Shown piece by piece: positions 16,995 through 26,839 of a DNA stretch of 64,000 bases (its first letter is position 1; each line of letters starts with the position of its first letter). The notes below the pieces were generated by a model, which had not been told where the DNA came from, ran no database searches, and worked only from the letters and a program-made list of their open reading frames with translations. The position numbers and the translations under genes are program-made. The stretch comes from CBDDBU01 sp965226045. Its GTDB lineage: Bacteria; Pseudomonadota; Alphaproteobacteria; VGEJ01. The stretch spans positions 110,793-174,792 of the forward strand of contig CBDDBU010000022.1 in NCBI GenBank assembly GCA_965226045.1, in the 5' to 3' direction.

Positions 16995-17420
16995 TCAGAC
17001 CATGCCGACTTCGTCCAGGGAAGACTTCGTCAACGGGCTGTTAAGCAACGCCTGTGCGCCGGCGACCTGCGCGCCCATCGCATGAACACGTGAGCGCAGC
17101 CCCGCGTCGGAGGTGTAGACCAGCGCTGTCGTGCGATCTGGAAGTGCACCCACCAGCTCCACGATGCGGTCGTCCGCGCTATCCCGGCCGCCGTGACCGG
17201 CGTGAACCACGGTAAGGCACTCCCGCGACGGTGCCGTGTCTCGCGGCCCCGGCCCATCGAACACGATCGTCCATACACCCCCACGGCTGCGTGCCAGCAG
17301 GGCGATCTCGGCGGCGATCCGTCGCGCGGCGCCGCCGCGGTCGCGCCACCAACCATCCGCACGCGACCCCATCACATTATTGCCATCCACGAACACCCGG
17401 TGCTGCATCGCTTGGTTCAT
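16995..17420 (-). CDS. NYN/YacP-like PIN-domain RNase-like protein
   Basis: 141 residues. It begins RVFVDGNNVMGSRADGWWRD, the first acidic cluster of NYN domains. It continues VWTIVFDGPGP, then SADDRIVELVGAL and ALVYTSDAGLRSRVHAMGAQV, supplying the remaining conserved aspartates (FDG, ADD, TSD). NYN proteins are metal-dependent RNases related to PIN domains; the target is unknown. It looks complete. It lies between a transposase fragment and a DUF2461 gene on the same strand. Confidence 0.8.
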   Translation of the reverse strand: MNQAMQHRVFVDGNNVMGSRADGWWRDRGGAARRIAAEIALLARSRGGVWTIVFDGPGPRDTAPSRECLTVVHAGHGGRDSADDRIVELVGALPDRTTALVYTSDAGLRSRVHAMGAQVAGAQALLNSPLTKSSLDEVGMV

Positions 17421-17457
17421 GTTGTCTTGCCGTTGCCCTCGTGCTGGCTGATATCAG

Positions 17458-18144
17458 CTAATACGGCACACCGACGGCCTGCGACAGGAACCCAACGAAT
17501 GCCGAGCCCTTGCGCGCGATTGCGGTGAAGCGGTTTAGGAAATCGATCCGGCTTGCATCGGCCTCCGAAAAGCTGGTGACTGCGACATAATCCTTGCGTT
17601 TGAGATCTTCCATCAACGGATGCCCAGGGTCGTAACCACGGGGTGGGCGCTTGAGAGACTCACCCATCAACTCGAAGGTTTCACGGAAAGCTTTGGCGGT
17701 TGTGATGCGCCTCCACTCGTCTGGCCGGTCGATGATCGCGCCGCGTATTCTACCAAGCGTATGGTTGTCGGGGTGCCAGATGCCGCAACCGGCAAAACAA
17801 GTTCCAGGCTCAAGGTGGAGATAGAAGCCCGGCGCATGGGCATCCTTGCCGGCAGCATGGCGGAAATGAGCGCCCACATTGGTCTTGTAGGGCGTCTTGT
17901 CCTTGGAGAATCGGGTATCGCGATAAATCCGGAACAGCGAACCGCCGTTGGCCCGCGGATCGGCATGAAAATGCGGGCTTATCTTCTTCAGCGGCTGTGC
18001 AAAAGCCACGATGAAATCAAGCACGGGATCACGCACCTCGGTCCTGTAGCGTTCCTTGTTCGCCTCGAACCATTGCCGCTCATTGCTGGCCTTGAGGTCG
18101 CGCAGAAACTCGAAGAGCGCAGGCGTTATCGGGTGTGACGTCAT
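17458..18144 (-). CDS. DUF2461 family protein (TIGR02453)
   Basis: 228 residues from the ATG at 18144 (MTSHPITPALFEFLRDLKAS). Conserved features are NERQWFEANKERYRTEVRDPV, LFRIYRDTRFSKDKTPYKTN with the RDxRFSxDKxPYK signature, and GFYLHLEPGTCFAGCGIWHP. The family is widespread but its biochemical role is not established. An upstream in-frame ATG at 18225 is less likely because the added residues are not family-like. It looks intact. Confidence 0.88.
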   Translation of the reverse strand: MTSHPITPALFEFLRDLKASNERQWFEANKERYRTEVRDPVLDFIVAFAQPLKKISPHFHADPRANGGSLFRIYRDTRFSKDKTPYKTNVGAHFRHAAGKDAHAPGFYLHLEPGTCFAGCGIWHPDNHTLGRIRGAIIDRPDEWRRITTAKAFRETFELMGESLKRPPRGYDPGHPLMEDLKRKDYVAVTSFSEADASRIDFLNRFTAIARKGSAFVGFLSQAVGVPY

Positions 18145-18385
18145 CCTCTCGAAACCAGCGCGATTCGATCCGGAGCCATGGGGGTGACGGCACTCCCCGC
18201 AGGCCCTGATCCACCTTTCCGGCACGCCATCGCCAATCCGATCTCACGCAGGTTCGCACCGCTGGTGCGCAAACCGGTCACGGCGCCTCCGGCCCGGGCA
18301 TAGCTGCCGTCCCTTCTTGGCGAGGCGGGTCCAACTCTATTCTTGAAGACGGGGCGAATGATTCTTTTGCCTTTTCATTCTTGTA

Positions 18386-19698
18386 CACTGCTGTCCGGTT
18401 AACTGAGCGGTGCTGGCTTTGAGAGCCAGGATTTCTGCGGGGTTTGAAGCGAAAATGCATGGTGTCGATTTGAATTGGATGGAGCACTTTTCGGAGTTTC
18501 TCCGAGGAGATGCTCATGAACACCGGCAAGACCCTGTTCGCTCAGCTCATGGACTTCCTGCCATGGACTACTTTCACGCGGATCGTCGACCGGTATGGCG
18601 GCGATCACCGGGTCCGGACGCTTTCCTGCGCCGAGCAATACCGGTCCATGGCCTTCGCCCAGCTGACCTACCGGGAAAGCCTGCGCGACATCGAGACCTG
18701 CCTCTCGGTCCACGCATCGAAACTCTATCACATGGGCTTCCGCCAGCCGGTCCGGCGCTCGACGCTGGCCGATGCCAACGAAAGGCACGACTGGCGTATC
18801 CATGCGGCGTTGGCCCAGCGGCTCATCACCCAGGCGAGGACGCTGTACGTCGACGAAGAACTGGGGTTGGACCTGACCAATACCGTCTACGCCCTGGACT
18901 CGACGACCATCGCTCTGTGCCTGTCGGTCTTTCCGTGGGCGCACTTCCGCACCACCAAGGCGGCGGTGAAGATGCACACGCTGCTCGACCTGCGGGGCAA
19001 CATTCCGAGTTTTATCCACATCTCGGATGGCAAGCTGCACGACGTTCATGCCCTCGATATGCTCTTGCCGGAAGCCGGAGCCATCTACGTCGTGGATCGT
19101 GGCTACGTCGACTTTGCCCGCCTTTATGTGTTGCACCAAGCCGGGGCCTTCTTCGTCACGCGTGCCAAGTCGAACATCGATGCTCATCGCGTCTATTCGG
19201 CGCCGACGGATCGCTCGACCGGCATCATTTGCGACCAGACCATCTCCCTGGACGGCTTCTACACCCGTCAGGATTACTCCGAACTTCTGCGGCGCATCCG
19301 CTTCAAGGACCCCGAGTCCGGCAAGACGCTGGTCTTCATCACCAACAACTTCTCGCTTCCGGCCGCCACCATCTGCGCGCTCTACAAAAGCCGCTGGCAG
19401 GTGGAACTCTTCTTCAAGTGGATCAAGCAGCATCTTCGGATCAAGCAGTTCTACGGCACGTCGGAGAACGCGGTGAAGACGCAGATCTGGATTGCCGTCT
19501 CGGTCTACGTCCTCGTCGCCATCGTCAAGAAGCGCCTCGACCTGGACGCCTCGCTCTACACTTTGTTACAGATCCTCTCGGTGACCCTCTTCGAGAAAAT
19601 GCCCATACATCAAGCACTTGCGGGAGACGAAAACAGATGCAACGCTTCGCAAATAACCAACCAATTGAATTTATTCGATTTTTAACCGGACACTAGTG
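18386..19698 (+). mobile_element. IS4-family insertion sequence with 9-bp target duplication
   Basis: 1313 bp. Inverted ends are CACTGCTGTCCGGTTAA (18386-18402) and the complement of CACTAGTGTCCGGTTAA (19682-19698), two mismatches in 17. The 9-bp duplication ATTCTTGTA is perfect at 18377-18385 and 19699-19707. It contains one intact transposase gene. The intact duplication indicates a fairly recent insertion into the gene on the other strand. Confidence 0.93.
18516..19685 (+). CDS. IS4-family transposase
   Basis: 389 residues from the ATG at 18516, six bases after GAGGAG; the ATG at 18510 abuts that site and is too close. N-terminal helical domain (FLPWTTFTRIVDRYGGDHRV), then the DDE core: YALDSTTIALCLSVFPWA (first Asp), AIYVVDRGYVDFARLY (second Asp) and the YREK-like motif in YKSRWQVELFFKWIKQHL (Glu). 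Full length and intact. Confidence 0.92.
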   Translation: MNTGKTLFAQLMDFLPWTTFTRIVDRYGGDHRVRTLSCAEQYRSMAFAQLTYRESLRDIETCLSVHASKLYHMGFRQPVRRSTLADANERHDWRIHAALAQRLITQARTLYVDEELGLDLTNTVYALDSTTIALCLSVFPWAHFRTTKAAVKMHTLLDLRGNIPSFIHISDGKLHDVHALDMLLPEAGAIYVVDRGYVDFARLYVLHQAGAFFVTRAKSNIDAHRVYSAPTDRSTGIICDQTISLDGFYTRQDYSELLRRIRFKDPESGKTLVFITNNFSLPAATICALYKSRWQVELFFKWIKQHLRIKQFYGTSENAVKTQIWIAVSVYVLVAIVKKRLDLDASLYTLLQILSVTLFEKMPIHQALAGDENRCNASQITNQLNLFDF

Positions 19699-20050
19699 AT
19701 TCTTGTATACGATGAAGCCCGATGCGCCCTTGCCTTTGGCGCGGCGCAGTGTGTAACCATGATTGCCGAGATTGAACCTCGGGTCATTCTCAAAGCCTGC
19801 GAGAGTCTCGACGATCTTCATCGCCACAGGATCGGGTTTTTCTTTGGCTTGTGAGGTTGCCTCGCGCTCTAGCCACTTTGCGAAGACTTCTTCGGCGAGC
19901 TCGTCACCGACAGATTTCCGAAGCGCATTCAATTTTCTCACCAAACCTTTGGTGAGCCCGGTTTCATCGATAGCCATTTCCTATACCTCTCGTTTCCAGA
20001 CGCCCGCGACACCATATATTGCCGCAAACGTCTACCCACTGCCGCGCCAG

Positions 20051-21297
20051 TCAATCGGCGGAGTTAATTCCATCGTGATGGAACAGTGCCGCCCGCACCG
20101 TATCCTGGAACAATTCTCGCCCAGGACTGCAGGGCTCTTGCCCCAGTCTGGCCAGCTCCTGGTGCGCCCATCCTGTCGCGCCAATACGCTGCGCAGCCGT
20201 AAACAGGTATGCAACAGCCCCTTCAGCATCCGATAGGGGCGGATTGTAACCACCGCCTCCCAGCAGTTGCCCGATCGCCATCAATGCGACCGAGGCAGCG
20301 AACCGAGGCTCAGCTTCGCCGAAATCTCGAGCTGCGCGAACCAACGTCGAGGGGTCCGCTCCGTGGGTTCCAGCGCATTCGAGGGCGATATCGAGAAACC
20401 CCTCATCCTTCGCGGCTGCGAACCATTTGCCCTTGTCACCACGGCTCTCAATCAGATCGAGAAGTATTTGACGGCGGTCGAGATCGGGATATTGCCGTGC
20501 CAGTGCGCGGTAGATGGCGAGATTGGTCGTCCCGCGCGTGGCCTGCAATCCATACTTTCGATAAGCTTCATCGGTGCGGCCGTGCAGGATCAGAAGTCCC
20601 TCACAAAAACAGTCGATGGAATTATCCCCATAACGGGAATTCGAGGTGTCGCGCACGCCTTCAGCAAATGCGATAGCGGCTTCCCACAGACCTTGGCGGA
20701 CCAATGCCTCCGCTCCGAACCGGTGCCAGGACCAGAACTTTGTCCTTCGTGTCGCGAGCAGCTCCTGAAGCTCATCGTAGCGGCCCGCTTCAAGCAGGCA
20801 TGACAAGCAAATCGAGGTCCCTGTCACATGCTGAAAGCTTTGATGATCGGACCAGGCGCGGCGCACCATCTCGATGAGGCGATCCGCATATTCATTGATC
20901 AAATCCGGATAGTGGGAGATCTCGCCCCAGCGCTCTTCGACCGGTCCCAGATATTCGACGCCATCGTTCTGGACCGCCTCGAACAAACGTTCGAGCCACC
21001 TGCTTCTAGTCGCATGATCGGCCGGCGCGTCGGCCAGGATCGGAATTAGCTCGCTCAAGGTCCGGGCAACCGCCGTTCCCAAGGCTCCAGACGAGGTGTC
21101 GATATCCTGGAAGGCAGGCCAGATACGCTCCATCAGCGACACCGTGCCTTCTCCCGCGGCGACTGGGTCGGATTTCGCGCCGACCTGATCTCGGAGGCTG
21201 CTTCCTTGAGTCGGCTGATCGCAAGTTTTGACCCGCGCCAGCCAAAGGCCCTGGCTCGAAGCTTATTCTTGAACAGCCACTTTCGACTCGCCGCCAT
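20051..21297 (-). pseudogene. Conserved hypothetical protein with one frameshift
   Basis: The N-terminus MAASRKWLFKNKLRARAFGW ... AISRLKEAASEI starts at 21297 and breaks near 21170-21176 at a CGAAATCC stretch. The next frame continues DPVAAGEGTVSLMERIWPAF to the stop at 20051, giving about 415 residues in all. One base missing at the AAA run would restore it. The rest is a helical-repeat protein (SCLLEAGRYDELQELLATRR, LIESRGDKGKWFAAAKDEGF). I recognise it only as a conserved hypothetical of proteobacterial accessory regions; no function is assigned. It may be a sequence error or a true pseudogene. Confidence 0.6.
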
Positions 21298-21502
21298 CAC
21301 CTCCGTCCTTGTAGACCATAAGAACGTCAAACAAAGGCAGGAAAATCTCGCTTCCTACCACCGTCTGGCGCTTTGCGTAAAAAGTGCCATCCAACCCATC
21401 AAGCCTAGACTTCAGGAGTAACGGTTCACATCATGCCGGATCCTGGAACTACAACAACAGACGTCAAATAGTCTTATATCGTTGGGTCGGCGCGTGGGTC
21501 TG
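21298..21502. other. Short intergenic stretch without recognisable feature
   Basis: No coding potential beyond random short frames; no terminator or repeat was recognised before the IS21 end at about 21503. Confidence 0.5.
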
Positions 21503-21674
21503 TGTCAACGGCGGAGAGAATATGTACCGGCGCGGCGGCGTAAAATTGTCAATCGGCGGTAGCTTGTCCCGGTAGTTCAGGAGGGACCCGCGCGCGGGGC
21601 GAGGCGCCCTCCGCGCGGCTGGCGGCGGCCCGCGCGTGGGAGGTCCCTGTGGGCCCACGGGGGCAAGCGGGGGG

Positions 21675-22426
21675 ATTCGGACGGGCTTCGTCGGGATCGG
21701 CTCTGATTGAGCCGAGGCTCTCGGCGTTCATCTCCAGGATATGAACATGGTGGGTGATGCGGTCGAGCAGGGCGCCGGTGAGGCGCTCGCTGGCGAAGAC
21801 GGAGGTCCATTCCTGGAAGGGCAGGTTCGAGGTGACGATTGTGGCGCCGTTTTCGTAGGTCACTGACCGCCGGCTGAAGACGTCGAACAGCTCGCTTCCG
21901 GCTGCGACAACGTATCCGAGTTCGTCGACGATCAGGAGGCTGACCTTGGCGAGCTGGGCCTGGAGGCGGAGCAGTCTCTTCTCGTCGCGCGCCTCGATCA
22001 GCTCGTGGACCAGCTGGGAGGCGGTGGCGAAGCGGCGCCCTTTCTGGCAGGCGGCGCCGCTCGAGGCGAGGGCGATATGAGTCTTGCCGACGCCTGATGG
22101 GCCCAACTGATCACGTTCTCGCGACGGTCGATGTAATCGCCGCGCGCGAGATCCAGCACCAACATCTTGTTGAGGCTGGGGATGGCGAAGCGAAGCTCTC
22201 GAGCTGTTTGACGACGGGGAACCCGGCTTGCCTGATGCGCCGCTCGACCAGCCGGCGCTCGCGGTCGATCAGCTCCAGGCTCCACCAGACGGGCCAGGAA
22301 CTGGACATGATCCAGGCCCTCGGCCGCGCACTGTTGGGCGACTTTCGACCCGTATTCCCGCAGGAAGGTGGGCAGCTTCAGCCTCTTCAGGTGATGCTCG
22401 AGCAGGATGCGGGGGGCCTCAGCCAT
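21675..22426 (-). pseudogene. istB: Degraded istB of IS21 type B
   Basis: Start ATG at 22426 (MAEAPRILLEHHLKRLKLPT). Homology to IstB is spread over two or three frames, with breaks near 22280, 22190 and 21860. Walker A is GPSGVGKTHIALA and Walker B is LLIVDELGYV. The stop codon of the intact copy has been lost near 21675. Not expected to produce a working helper ATPase. Confidence 0.85.
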
Positions 22427-23921
22427 GGCCGGCGGCCGAAGCAGGGTGGCGTAGTCGGCGCTGCGGGTGGCGGCGACGAAGGGCTGGGGCAAATGCGGAT
22501 AGCGCGACAGATCCAGATGCGCCGGCCGCTTCTCGATGCGGGCCAGCAGCAGGTGCTTGACGGCGTCGAAGCCGATCACGCGCCGCTGGAGGCACCGCGT
22601 CACGCATCCGCTTCCGTACCACGTCTGGCGTTCCGTAAAAAGTCCTCCAGCAGGCGCAGCACCTGGCCTGTACTTCAGCGCTTGCCGCGCGGGCCGCCAT
22701 CAGCGCGCTTCGAGGAGACGGCGCACAGCATCGAAGGCCGGATCGAGCTTCCATCCGCGAGCTTGGCGCCGCCTGGTCCAGGGCGCCCGGCTTCGAATCT
22801 CCAGCAGCGAAAGATAGTGCAATGGGTCGTAGACGACGTCGCCGCGGACATAGGAGCGTTGCCGATGGCGGCGACGATCTCGGCGCCGAGCGCGATCTCG
22901 ACCCGATCCATAGGACCATGACCGCGTGGGCGTGCATCGTCGGCGCCGAGTAATCCACCAGCCGGTAGCGCGCCAGGGCCGTCGACGAGACCTGGCCGGG
23001 CATGTGCTCGAGGCCTCGAAGGGAGAAGCCGGCAGCGCGTGCGTATCGGCAGGTGGCCAGCAGCGCCACCGCCTGCTCGCCTTCCTCCAGCGCATCGAGG
23101 CGCTCCGCAGCGCGCCATCGCCGCTCGTTCAGGTATCGAGGTCGTGCAGCTTCGGGATCGGCACCATGAACTTGCGCCGCGAGTCTTCACCAGGGCCTCG
23201 ACCTTGCCCTTGTCGGCCCTTGCCGGGCCGGCCGAAGCGGTCGCGGAACAGATAATGCGATTGCAGATGCGAAAACGCCTGGGTGCGCCGCCGCGTGCCG
23301 TCGCCCAGGATCCGCGCCACCGCAAGGGTGGTGTTGTCGTACAGGATCGATCGGGGGATACCGCCGAGGAAGGCGAAGGCGCTGACATGACCGTCCAGGA
23401 AGGCCTCCGTCGTCTCCCTCGGATAGGCCTTGACGAACCAGACGTTCGAATGGGGCAGGATCAGGCAGAAGAAGGCGACCTTCTCCCGACAGCCCCGCAG
23501 CTCGACCACCGATCTCGCCGAAGTCGACCTGGGCATGGCCCGGCGGGTGATGCAGCGGCACGAAGGCCTCGCGCGTCGACTGCCGCCGGGAACGGACATA
23601 GTCCTTCACGATCGTGTAGCCGCCGGAAACCCCGTGCTCGTCCCGCAGACGCTCGAAAATCCGAATGCGCCGTGTGCCGCTGCTTGCGCGGCACGTCCGG
23701 ATCCGTGTCCGCCTCCAGGATCGCGTCGACGATGCCGGTGAACCCGTCCATCTTCGGCCGCCGTACCGGCTTCGTCCGCGATATCCCGGCGGCGCCGCAT
23801 AGCTCAGCATCTTCTTCACAGTCCGGCGGTCGATGCCGAACCGCCGCCCCGCCTCGTGGTGGCTCAACCCCTCATCGACAACCGCCAGCCGAACCGCCGC
23901 ATAGAGCTCCACGCCGTACAT
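22419..23921 (-). pseudogene. istA: Degraded istA of IS21 type B
   Basis: Start ATG at 23921 (MYGVELYAAVRLAVVDEGLS). Readable blocks include HHEAGRRFGIDRRTVKKMLS (helix-turn-helix), PPGHAQVDFGEI, NVWFVKAYPRETTEAF and PRSILYDNTTLAV, but they are split among three frames by numerous indels. The intact homologue is at 32962. Confidence 0.85.
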
Positions 23922-24162
23922 CCCCCGCCCCTCGCCAAAACAGACAAGGGACCATAGCTGGCGCATTTTTGCGCCGCCGCGAACCGGACCGCCCGGCCGC
24001 CTCGCGTGGGGCATCTTTGCTCCGGCGTTAACGTGGGGTCTGTTCAAAGTCAATATCCTGTGCAGCGAGTGTTCGCTGACCCTCGATGTCATCACCGACA
24101 CGTTCGAGACCGAGCCTGCAGGCGTCCAGGCCAGGTCACCTCACAGGCACTAGGCTTATCAC

Positions 24163-24312
24163 TCAGCATTCCGAAGTTCGCGATGAATGATCCGGTAACA
24201 GTTTGCGCACAGGCACATTAGGTTCTCTAGTTGCGTATTGTGTCCGGGCTGCATGTCAGCTAGCGGAAGTTTGTGATGCGCCTCAATGCACGCGTCACCA
24301 ATATAGAATGTT
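24163..24312 (-). pseudogene. C-terminal fragment of an HNH endonuclease-like protein
   Basis: A minus-strand frame reads DACIEAHHKLPLADMQPGHN, then QLENLMCLCANCYRIIHREL to a stop at 24163. The EAHH and LCxNCYRxxH patterns match the HNH nuclease motif. No start is found and the upstream part has been lost, so it is a remnant. Confidence 0.6.
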
Positions 24313-24387
24313 GTGATTGGCCGGCGTGGGCGATCGCCCGGGCGCCGAGGAAGAATTTGAGGCGGGGGGAATCAGTAAGAGGACCGC

Positions 24388-25071
24388 ATGCAGCAGCTAG
24401 TGCGATTGTCTTTCCGGCTGTCCGGCTTGCGGACAGGGATCTGCGATTCGCCCAAATTGGTCGCGGCCATGTTGTTGGCCGCATTGATACCGCTCGCTGG
24501 TTGTGGCACCGCATCGCCGCCGACACGACAGGCGGATATCTGCGAGGTGTTCCAGCAGTACCCCGACTGGTATGACTATGCGTGGAAGTCCGCAAGCCGC
24601 TGGGGAACACCGATCCACGTGCAGATGTCGTTCGTGCGCCACGAATCGAGTTACCGGGGCGATGCCCGGCCGCCGCGCCAATGGCTCTGGTTCATACCGC
24701 TCGGCCGTCCGTCTTCTGCCAAGGGTTATGCGCAGGCACAGGATCCGGTCTGGAACGAATACCAAGCGGAGCGGGGACGTCTGTTCCGCAGCCGCGGCGA
24801 CATGGAAGATGCCCTGGACTTCATCGGCTGGTACAACCACCGAACTAGGCGTCAGCTCGGCATACCCCTCACCGACGCGCAGCGCCTCTACCTCGCTTAC
24901 CACGAAGGACAGGGCGGTTATCGGCGGGGCACCTGGAGGGACAAACCGAAGGTGCAGAGTGCCGCCCGGCGGGTCGCTGCGACGGCGGATCGTTACAGAG
25001 CGCAGCTTGCGCGCTGTGAATCCCGCTTTCGGTGCGACTCCTGGTATCAAGTCTGGCCGTTCTGCCGCTAA
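24388..25071 (+). CDS. Lytic transglycosylase-like (SLT-type) lipoprotein
   Basis: 227 residues; AGAGG lies 6-7 bases before the ATG. A hydrophobic segment ends in a lipobox (LIPLAGCGTAS), so a lipoprotein is expected. The mature part has IHVQMSFVRHESSYRGDARP, with the ES pair typical of SLT-type lytic transglycosylases. It continues GRPSSAKGYAQAQDPVWNEY and LYLAYHEGQGGYRRGTW, with YHEGxGGYxxG also family-like. It should act on peptidoglycan from the membrane face. Cysteines near the C-terminus (CESRFRCDSW) may form disulphides. Confidence 0.8.
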   Translation: MQQLVRLSFRLSGLRTGICDSPKLVAAMLLAALIPLAGCGTASPPTRQADICEVFQQYPDWYDYAWKSASRWGTPIHVQMSFVRHESSYRGDARPPRQWLWFIPLGRPSSAKGYAQAQDPVWNEYQAERGRLFRSRGDMEDALDFIGWYNHRTRRQLGIPLTDAQRLYLAYHEGQGGYRRGTWRDKPKVQSAARRVAATADRYRAQLARCESRFRCDSWYQVWPFCR

Positions 25072-25368
25072 TCGCCGATCTGCACCCTCGCGATATGCGG
25101 GCGCACCAGCGCGTATGAATCCGCATGCCAGGTGGAGAGTCTTTGCGTTGAAGGGAGTCGAAACTACACCCCGAACACAGCCAAGGTTTTCGGCGAATCG
25201 TACACGGGCGGGGTTCCTGGTCGTGGAACAGCGGCTAACGTGCGGTTACAGCCGGCTTTCGAAGTCCTTGCATCAGATATCGCCAATGGATGCGCGATGA
25301 GCGGGCATTTGACGTCATAACCCAGGGATTCTGGAAACAGAAAACGTGGCTGTCCCAGACAACCAAGT
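25072..25368. other. Intergenic stretch with no supported gene
   Basis: About 300 bases between the lipoprotein and IS remnants; only overlapping random frames, no promoter or terminator recognised. Confidence 0.4.
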
Positions 25369-25521
25369 TTGGAAGTTATCAGAGAACAGGATCGTTTGAT
25401 CGCGCATTTTGTTGCCGGCACGACAGCACGAACGGCAGCGCGTCTATGTGGTGTGCAGCGCAAGACGGAGGCTTTCTATTTCCACCGGCTTCGCGAGATC
25501 ATCGCCCTTGAGCTGGTCGTT
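25369..25521 (+). pseudogene. IS1595-type transposase N-terminal fragment
   Basis: The frame EQDRLIAHFVAGTTARTAAR then LCGVQRKTEAFYFHRLREII is the N-terminal helix-turn-helix of IS1595-group transposases (a different subgroup from the complete copy at 11965). After LREII the match ends, so the catalytic domain is missing. Confidence 0.6.
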
Positions 25522-25712
25522 CTTGCCGTGCATGAGTTCTGGTCGGGTCGGTCTTCCGTTCGGCCGGTTTCGACTGCACGGACGCTTTCATTCGAAGCTC
25601 TTGCCCACGAACCGGGATCGCCGGGTCGCGTCTTCGTTCCCGATGAGAATGCGCTGGCAGATCTGCTGCTCAAGATCGAGGAGGCAAACCGCGGCTCGGC
25701 AGGATATCGAAG

Positions 25713-25811
25713 ATGGGCCAGCGCGATCTCAAGTGCCTCATGATCACGGGCGCCATGGCTGTCGTCAACTGGGCCGTCCGGCGCGACGAGACGACGGACC
25801 CCTGGCTGGAC
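25713..25811 (+). pseudogene. IS110-type transposase C-terminal fragment
   Basis: About 33 codons reading GQRDLKCLMITGAMAVVNWA, then VRRDETTDPWLD, similar to the segment just after the transposase-20 serine motif in IS110 transposases (LxxGAxAVxxxAxRR...PWL). No other part of the element is readable. Low-confidence remnant. Confidence 0.4.
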
Positions 25812-25947
25812 AGGGAGGCCCGTGGTTGCGCGATCTGGAGATCATGGACAAGGCGACCCATCCGCCGCCACGCTGCAAGGAGGGCGCTTTGGTCGAGGTG
25901 ATGCAACATCGGTGGTGCTCGCCGATCCCCGATGGCATTCTCGCGCG

Positions 25948-26607
25948 ATGAGCGAGCCCACTCCGGTGCAAAACGCGGTGCAGGCGCAAAAAGTCGCGGC
26001 CATTACCATCGCGGAATATGACCGTATGGCAGCGGCTTACCGTCGCGGCACGGCCGACCACGACGTCAGCCAGAACATCGCGGCCCTGCTCGAAGCAATC
26101 GAAGGCGCGGCGCCCCACATCATTCTCGATCTAGGCTGCGGGCCCGGCCGGGATCTCCGCCGGTTCACCGCGCTCGGCCACGAGGCGGTCGGCCTCGACG
26201 GATCGGCCGAGCTCGCCGCCATGGCGCGCGCCAAGACGGATTGTGAGGTGCTGCACCAAGACTTTCTCGCGCTTGACCTGCCATCCGCCCGCTTCGGCGG
26301 GATCTTCGCAAATGCCTCGCTGTTCCACGTGCCGAGCAGCCAGCTGGCCCGGGTCCTTGGCGACCTCGCCGCGACCCTCAAGCCCAGCGGTGTCCTGTTC
26401 TGCTCGAACCCGCGGGGCGACAACGAGGAAGGCTGGGCCGGTGGGCGCTACGGCTGCTTCCATGATCTCCAAACGTGGCGCGCCTACGTCACCGCCGCGG
26501 GCTTTCTGGAACTACACCACTATTATCGCCCGCCGAGCCGGCCGCGGGCGCAGCAGCCGTGGCTCGCCACGGTCTGGCGCAAGAGCTCGGTGAATCATGC
26601 CCAATAG
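25948..26607 (+). CDS. Class I SAM-dependent methyltransferase
   Basis: 219 residues from the ATG at 25948. Motif I is IILDLGCGPGRDLRRF, followed by EAVGLDGSAELAAMARAK (acidic residue after strand beta2), then FGGIFANASLFHVPSSQLAR and LKPSGVLFCSNPRGDNEEGW. The layout resembles small-molecule methyltransferases of the Methyltransf_11/25 type; the substrate cannot be told. It is not obviously in an operon with its neighbours. Frame intact and base use similar to core genes. Confidence 0.85.
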   Translation: MSEPTPVQNAVQAQKVAAITIAEYDRMAAAYRRGTADHDVSQNIAALLEAIEGAAPHIILDLGCGPGRDLRRFTALGHEAVGLDGSAELAAMARAKTDCEVLHQDFLALDLPSARFGGIFANASLFHVPSSQLARVLGDLAATLKPSGVLFCSNPRGDNEEGWAGGRYGCFHDLQTWRAYVTAAGFLELHHYYRPPSRPRAQQPWLATVWRKSSVNHAQ

Positions 26608-26839
26608 CGGCCCGTCACGCCGATGACAACCGACGCGATTCCCACCACCCATGCTGCCGTCGGGTGTGCCGTCACGCCAAAGTGAACGCTCTACCTGCGT
26701 TCGTGGTGCAAAACGATGAAGACCATGAGAAGCCGGAACGTGGCGGTCGGCAAGACGAAGAAATCGATCGAAGCAAGAGCCTTCGAATGGTTGTCCGATG
26801 TAGGGTCGTCGTCAGGAACGGTCGAAGAAGGGACGGGTG

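Larger units (their letters stand above)
18278..19977 (-). pseudogene. Hypothetical gene split by an IS4-family insertion
   Basis: The 5' part (19977 down to 19699) encodes MAIDETGLTKGLVRKLNALR, then LAEEVFAKWLEREAT and ASGFIVYKN. The 3' part (18385 down to 18278) continues in the same frame, YKNEKAKESFAPSSRIELDP, to a stop at 18278. Removing the element plus one copy of the 9-bp duplication ATTCTTGTA joins the two into a protein of about 125 residues. The N-terminal half is helical and charged. I do not recognise a family. Confidence 0.75.
21503..24032 (-). mobile_element. IS21-family element type B, degraded copy
   Basis: Runs on the minus strand. One end is TGTCAACGGCGGAGAGAATA (21503 on) and the other is the complement of GTTAACGCCGGAGCAAAGAT (to about 24032). 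Both coding genes are present but broken by many one- to several-base indels when compared with the intact copy at 32853-35381, while most substituted positions still align. The hairpin downstream of istB is also present (about 21577-21655). Confidence 0.85.

Noticed and set aside
22097..24031. Plus-strand frames of 270-330 residues over the degraded IS21
   Set aside because: Antisense to istA/istB remnants; created by the same indels and GC-rich codon shadows.
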